Source: Zobellia nedashkovskayae (lineage in GTDB: Bacteria > Bacteroidota > Bacteroidia > Flavobacteriales > Flavobacteriaceae). Taken from it: a DNA stretch of 64,000 nt. A model generated the notes under the pieces. That model had not been told where the DNA came from. It made no database searches and worked only from the letters and a program-made list of their open reading frames with translations. The translations under genes and the position numbers were made by a program. The DNA lies in contig NZ_JADDXR010000002.1 of the NCBI RefSeq assembly GCF_015330125.1, forward strand, positions 372,001 to 436,000. Reading direction: 5' to 3'. Below are positions 62,340 through 64,000 of this stretch, piece after piece; the stretch's first letter is position 1, and every line of letters starts with the position of its first letter.

Positions 62340-64000
62340 ATGATCAAACATATACGTGTATTACAAATTTTTATCTGCGTCTTTTTAATCTCCTTCAGCG
62401 GACATTCACAAGACCACCCAAGCCTAATTTTAACCAAAGAAGGTGTGCAGAAAATAAGAGCGGAATTAGGCAATGCTCCTCTTTTTGATGCTACTTTGGA
62501 AAAAGTGAAAGCCGAGGTAGATGCCGAAATTGCATTGGGAATCGACACCCCAATACCTAAAGATTTTTCTGGCGGATATACACACTCACGTCACAAGCTT
62601 AATTTTCAGACGCTTCAAAAAGCAGGGGTATTATATCAGATTTTAGACGATGAAAAATATGCCTTATATATTAAGGACATGTTATTTCAATATGAAAGCA
62701 TGTATAAAGATTTGCCTGTACACCCACAAACGCGCTCATACGCTAGAGGCAAATTATTCTGGCAATGCCTTAATGATTCTAATTGGTTGGTTTACGTAAG
62801 TCAGGCTTATGATTGTGTATATGACTACCTATCTAAAAAAGAACGCAAGCAACTTGAAAAAAATCTTTTCAGACCTTTTGCAGATTTCATATCCATAGAA
62901 AACCCTCAATTCTACAATCGCGTTCACAACCATAGTACATGGGGTAATGCTGCCGTAGGTATGATCGGGTTGGTAATGAACGACGATGAATTAATCCAAA
63001 GAGCATTATACGGAATAGAAGACGACGGATTACCTGTTGGAGCAAAAGATAACGATGGTGGTTTTATTAAAACAGAAGGACAAGAAGTTGGTTTTCTTGC
63101 CAATGTAGATGAACCATTTTCTCCTGATGGATATTATACCGAAGGACCTTACTACCAAAGATATGCTATGTATCCTTTCTTAATTTTTGCCGAGGCGTTG
63201 CACAATGTGAAGCCTGAGCAAAAGATTTTTGAACATAAGGATAGTGTGTTGCTAAAATCCGTAAATGTACTTATAAATCTTTCTGATGCTGATGGAGATT
63301 TTTTCCCTCTGAACGATTCTCAGAAAGGAATGTCCTATAAATCTCCAGACGTAGTCACCGCTCTTGATATTGCGTATCATTATGGAGGCCATAATCCACA
63401 ATTATTAAGTATTGCCGAAGACCAAGGCCGAGTTTTATTGGATGATTCAGGACTAGCCGTAGCCATAGGCATTAGAGATGGCAAGGCTGAACCTTTTCAG
63501 AAAAAATCAATAAACCTAACCGACGGTACCAATGGCGACGAAGGTGGTGTAGGTATACTTAGGTATGGTAATGAAGATATGAGCTTGGTTTTCAAATATG
63601 CCGCACAGGGTTTAAGCCACGGGCATTATGATAAGCTATCATTTTCGCTTTACGAAAAAGGTACAGAGATATTACAAGATTACGGACTTGCTCGTTTTGT
63701 AAACATCGAACAAAAAGGTGGTGGCAATTATTTAAAAGAAAATAAGACCTGGGCAAAACAAACTATAGCCCACAATACACTTGTACAAAATGAAACTTCT
63801 CATTTTGGCGGAAAATATGAAGTAGGTAGCAAATACCATTCAGAACTCTACTTTTTTGACACTTCCAATCCAGAAGTCCAAGTAGTAAGTGCTAAAGAGA
63901 AAAATGCATATCCTGGCACAGAAATGCAACGAACCATGGCCCTCATAAAAACCGACGGTTTTGAAAAACCTTTTTTATTGGATATTTTAAAAGTGGTTTC
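62340..64000 (+). CDS. PL17-type oligoalginate lyase (heparinase II/III-like), 3' end outside window
   Basis: At least 553 residues, running off the window. Signal peptide ends SGHSQD. An N-terminal alpha/alpha-toroid (about 25-330) is followed by a heparinase II/III beta-sandwich. Key positions resemble those of PL17 exo-lyases: Asn197-His198 in HNHSTWGN, Tyr265/Tyr266 in GYYTEGPYYQRY, and SHGHYDKLSF in the sandwich. PL17 enzymes cut alginate oligomers to unsaturated monomers, which become 4-deoxy-5-hexoseulose uronate. The paired operator sites upstream link it to the kinase gene. Confidence 0.87.
   Translation, partial: MIKHIRVLQIFICVFLISFSGHSQDHPSLILTKEGVQKIRAELGNAPLFDATLEKVKAEVDAEIALGIDTPIPKDFSGGYTHSRHKLNFQTLQKAGVLYQILDDEKYALYIKDMLFQYESMYKDLPVHPQTRSYARGKLFWQCLNDSNWLVYVSQAYDCVYDYLSKKERKQLEKNLFRPFADFISIENPQFYNRVHNHSTWGNAAVGMIGLVMNDDELIQRALYGIEDDGLPVGAKDNDGGFIKTEGQEVGFLANVDEPFSPDGYYTEGPYYQRYAMYPFLIFAEALHNVKPEQKIFEHKDSVLLKSVNVLINLSDADGDFFPLNDSQKGMSYKSPDVVTALDIAYHYGGHNPQLLSIAEDQGRVLLDDSGLAVAIGIRDGKAEPFQKKSINLTDGTNGDEGGVGILRYGNEDMSLVFKYAAQGLSHGHYDKLSFSLYEKGTEILQDYGLARFVNIEQKGGGNYLKENKTWAKQTIAHNTLVQNETSHFGGKYEVGSKYHSELYFFDTSNPEVQVVSAKEKNAYPGTEMQRTMALIKTDGFEKPFLLDILKVV

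Noticed and set aside
1..64000. CRISPR array, tRNA or rRNA genes
   Set aside because: No regularly spaced identical repeats and no cloverleaf or rRNA-like sequence were recognised by eye; a program could still find a degenerate tRNA.

Overview
The window looks like a chromosomal segment of a marine member of the Flavobacteriaceae (Bacteroidota; a Zobellia/Maribacter-like organism would fit). The supporting signs are TonB-dependent receptors with a FecI/FecR-type sigma and anti-sigma pair, a type IX secretion type B C-terminal sorting domain, lipoproteins with Bacteroidota-style signal peptides, a promoter of the form TTTG-N20-TAnnTTTG before a TonB receptor, a near absence of Shine-Dalgarno sequences, and an oligoalginate lyase at the right edge. 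No rRNA, tRNA, CRISPR array, transposase or integrase was found.

Layout. 1-5.1 kb: the end of an FtsX-type ABC permease gene, then a leftward operon of envelope proteins (MORN-repeat, DUF2490 and a large secreted protein). 5.3-7.5 kb: a 340-bp repeat followed by two gene-cassette-like units, one carrying a HEPN-type protein and one a lipoprotein. 7.7-26.5 kb: a small lipoprotein and an FAD oxidase, then a peptidase island: an S8 protease with separate small proteins resembling its N- and C-terminal parts, an acidic peptide, a giant membrane sensor/P-loop protein, a metzincin, a secreted protein, and a leftward operon with an M19-like dipeptidase, a trypsin-subtilisin double protease, a peptidoglycan amidase and a V8/trypsin-like protease. 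None of the hydrolases has a classical signal peptide.

27-35.6 kb: a truncated gene, an AraC regulator, a quinone reductase, a PhoD-like phosphatase, and a TetR-headed TolC/HlyD/ABC efflux or secretion operon whose ATPase domain has degenerate motifs. 35.8-40 kb: a second copy of the 340-bp repeat followed by two more cassette-like units (unknown protein; Shedu-type nuclease) and a NERD-domain protein. 40-64 kb: YHYH lipoprotein, GH2 enzyme, TonB receptor with PepSY membrane protein, a four-gene cell-surface cluster ending in a T9SS substrate, two tiny paralogous membrane proteins, a sigma/FecR/TonB-receptor system, an acidic lipoprotein, a PI-PLC-like enzyme, an RraA-like protein, a TIM-barrel protein, a gluconokinase-like kinase and a PL17 alginate lyase, the last two preceded by identical tandem operator-like sites.

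The two most interesting observations are these. First, four accessory genes sit in units whose two ends carry unit-specific inverted repeats (GTT...AAC), the arrangement left by integron-type cassette recombination, but no integrase is present; the cargo includes defence-type proteins (HEPN, Shedu, and a neighbouring NERD gene). Second, the peptidase island pairs multi-catalytic, apparently non-secreted hydrolases with stand-alone copies of protease accessory domains and a membrane sensor ATPase. It may be an undescribed conflict or lysis system; that is inference.
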